Notes under the pieces: generated by a model | What the model was told of the DNA's origin: nothing | Database searches by the model: none | The model's input: the letters and a program-made list of their open reading frames with translations, nothing else | Position numbers and translations under genes: made by a program | NCBI RefSeq assembly: GCF_002205645.1 | Contig: NZ_NIOF01000001.1 | Span: forward strand, 434,001 to 498,000 | Length of the DNA stretch: 64,000 nt | From: Roseateles aquatilis | Lineage (GTDB): Bacteria > Pseudomonadota > Gammaproteobacteria > Burkholderiales > Burkholderiaceae_C | Direction of reading: 5' to 3' | In this document: positions 62,391-64,000 of the stretch, piece after piece | Layout: each line of letters starts with the position of its first letter | How positions within the stretch are numbered: the first letter of the stretch is position 1

Positions 62391-64000
62391 TCAGGCGTCG
62401 TGGGAAGCGCGCAGTTCGGCCAGCCATGCCTGAGCCGTCGCTTCGTCGGGCACTTGCGTCATCGGCGGCAAGGCCTCGCGCAGGCGACGGCCGTAGTGGG
62501 AGCCCGCCAGGCGCGGGTCGCAAACGACCAGCAGCCCGCGATCGGTCTCGGTGCGGATCAGGCGCCCCGCGCCCTGCTTCAGCGCGATCGCGGCCTCGGC
62601 GACGAAGTACTCCATGAACGGGTTGCGCCCCTCGGACTCCAGCCGCGTCACGCGCGCCTCGACCAGCGGATCGTTCGGCGGCGGAAACGGCAACTTGTCG
62701 ATCACGACGCATTGCAGCGAATCGCCGGGTACGTCGATGCCCTCCCAGAAGCTCGCCGATCCGACCAGCACCGACGCCGGCTGATCGACGAACTGCTGCA
62801 GCAACTGCCGCTTGGGCATGCTGCCCTGCACCAGCACCTCGATGCGATGGCCGCCTTCCTCGAAACGCTGGCGCAGCACATCGGCGACCGTCTGCAGTTG
62901 GCGCAGCGTCGTCGTCAGGATGAAGGTCCGCCCGCCGAGCTTGGCCGCCAAGCGGGCGCCGAGCCACCCCACCGATTCGCCGTGGTCGGGCTCGGACGGC
63001 TTCGGAAAATGCCGCGGCACGTATAGCCGCGCGTGCGTCGCGTAGTCGAACGGGCTGCCGACACGCAGCGTGCGCGCGCCCTGCAGGCCGGCGGGCTCGG
63101 TGAACCAGGCCAGGTCCTCGCCCTCGCCCAGCGTCGCGGACGTGAACACCCAGGCCTTGGGCGTGCTCGCCAGCGCCTCCTGCATCGCCTCGCGGATGTC
63201 GAGCGGCGATTCCACCAGCCGGACCTGGTGTGTGCCGACATCGACCCAGCGCACCGCGCCGGGATCGGGCTCGCGCGCGAACAGCAGCGCGTTCTTGTAG
63301 ACCTCGACCGCGCGCTCGTGCAGCCGCGCCAGGTCGGGTCCGACCTCCATCACCGTCGCCAGCGCGTCGACGCTGAGCTCAAGCGCCCGCGCCACCTCCG
63401 CCAGCGCGGCCTCGAAGTCGGCGCGGCCGGCGCATTCGTTCCAGCGCAGCTTGAGCAGGCCGCGCAGTTCACGCCCACCGGCGCAGGCCAGCCGCAAGGC
63501 GCGGGCCGCGCGCTCGACGCCGGCTGAAATCTCCTGCCACTCCTGTAGCCCGCGCGCATGGACCAGCCCTTGCGCGACCAGGTCGCGCGCGAAGTCGAAC
63601 AACTGCGCGCTGCCGACCATGCGGCCGAGGAAGTTCAGACCCGCCTCGGGCAGTTGATGCGCCTCGTCGAAGATCGCCACCTCGACGCTGGGCAGCAGCT
63701 CCGCGACGCCGCTGTCGCGCAGCACCAGGTCGGCGAAGAACAGGTGGTGATTGACGACGACGAGGTCCGCTTCCATCGCCTCGCGCCGCGCCTTGACGAC
63801 ATGGCAGTCGCGATACGACGGGCAGTCCGTGCCGAGGCAGTTGTCGCGGTTCGAGCTCACGATGGGCAGCACCGGCGAGCGCTCGTCCAGGCCGTCGATC
63901 TCGGAGAAGTCGCCGGTGTGCGTCGTCATGGCCCAGCGCTCGATGCGCGCCAGCTGCGCGACGGCGCGGCGGTCGGGCAACTCGGCGCTGTGGCGCGCCT
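62391..64000 (-). CDS. DinG/YoaA-type ATP-dependent DNA helicase, 5' end outside window
   Basis: A superfamily 2 (XPD-like) iron-sulfur DNA helicase. The visible 536 or so residues include cysteines CLGTDCPSYRDC (C-x4-C-x5-C, three of the four DinG-type cluster ligands), the DEAH box (IFDEAHQLPE), VVNHHLFFADLVLRD, and the late motifs FWEGIDVPGDSLQCVVIDKLPF and QGAGRLIRTETDRGLLVVCD. The Walker A motif and first Cys lie beyond 64000. The frame is open to the window edge, so the start is not here. It converges on bamD. Confidence 0.93.
   Translation of the reverse strand, partial: ARHSAELPDRRAVAQLARIERWAMTTHTGDFSEIDGLDERSPVLPIVSSNRDNCLGTDCPSYRDCHVVKARREAMEADLVVVNHHLFFADLVLRDSGVAELLPSVEVAIFDEAHQLPEAGLNFLGRMVGSAQLFDFARDLVAQGLVHARGLQEWQEISAGVERAARALRLACAGGRELRGLLKLRWNECAGRADFEAALAEVARALELSVDALATVMEVGPDLARLHERAVEVYKNALLFAREPDPGAVRWVDVGTHQVRLVESPLDIREAMQEALASTPKAWVFTSATLGEGEDLAWFTEPAGLQGARTLRVGSPFDYATHARLYVPRHFPKPSEPDHGESVGWLGARLAAKLGGRTFILTTTLRQLQTVADVLRQRFEEGGHRIEVLVQGSMPKRQLLQQFVDQPASVLVGSASFWEGIDVPGDSLQCVVIDKLPFPPPNDPLVEARVTRLESEGRNPFMEYFVAEAAIALKQGAGRLIRTETDRGLLVVCDPRLAGSHYGRRLREALPPMTQVPDEATAQAWLAELRASHDA

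Overview
The window is a 64 kb piece of bacterial core chromosome with very high GC content. Gene order and protein sequences point to a betaproteobacterium of the order Burkholderiales, probably near the Leptothrix/Rubrivivax/Roseateles group. This is inferred from synteny (ndk-rlmN-pilW-rodZ-ispG-hisS-yfgM-bamB-der-hfq-hflX-hflK-hflC-hisZ-purA, and rpsB-tsf-pyrH-frr-uppS-cdsA-dxr-rseP-bamA-skp-lpxD-fabZ-lpxA-lpxB-rnhB) and from codon use; no 16S gene is present. No insertion sequence, prophage, plasmid gene, CRISPR array or integrase was found. Both ends cut genes: dnaJ at the left and a DinG-type helicase at the right.

Layout. 1-4.8 kb (+): 3' part of dnaJ, a response regulator with a TPR-like output region, and an EptA-type phosphoethanolamine transferase. 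4.8-9.2 kb (-): rpsF-priB-rpsR-rplI, then dnaB, then a PA0069-type radical SAM gene whose start codon lies inside a near-consensus LexA box. 9.4-14.2 kb (-): a sodium:solute symporter and PEP synthase ppsA. 14.4-16.2 kb (+): ppsR, divergent from ppsA, and an EamA permease, followed by 39-bp tandem repeats and a nested palindrome. 16.5-31.8 kb (-): a long envelope and translation cluster running from rpsB to a TrmH-family methyltransferase. 31.9-36.4 kb (+): an amidase, a D-amino acid dehydrogenase-like flavoprotein and a bifunctional NAD(P)H-hydrate repair enzyme, separated by simple-sequence repeats. 36.5-39.0 kb (-): RNase R. 39.09-39.17 kb (+): tRNA-Leu(CAG). 39.4-61.4 kb (-): a second long same-strand cluster from rluD down to a phosphoribosyltransferase. 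61.4-62.4 kb (+): bamD. 62.4 kb to the end (-): the DinG-type helicase.

Function. Much of the window supports building the outer membrane: lipid A synthesis (lpxA, lpxB, lpxD, fabZ), outer-membrane protein assembly (bamA, bamB, bamD, skp, rseP), precursor supply (dxr, ispG, uppS, cdsA) and possible lipid A modification (EptA-like). A second theme is translation and RNA metabolism: ribosomal proteins S2, S6, S18 and L9, EF-Ts, Frr, HisS, Der, Hfq, RNase R, RlmN, RluB, RluD and HflX. PpsA and its regulator PpsR form a divergent control pair.

I see no clearly undescribed multi-gene system. The features most worth a second look are small: the LexA box on the radical SAM start codon, the repeat tracts at 16.2-16.5 kb and 34.6 kb, the serine/asparagine microsatellite inside nnrE/nnrD, the structured gene-free stretch after tRNA-Leu, and the disordered RGG-rich tail of RluB.
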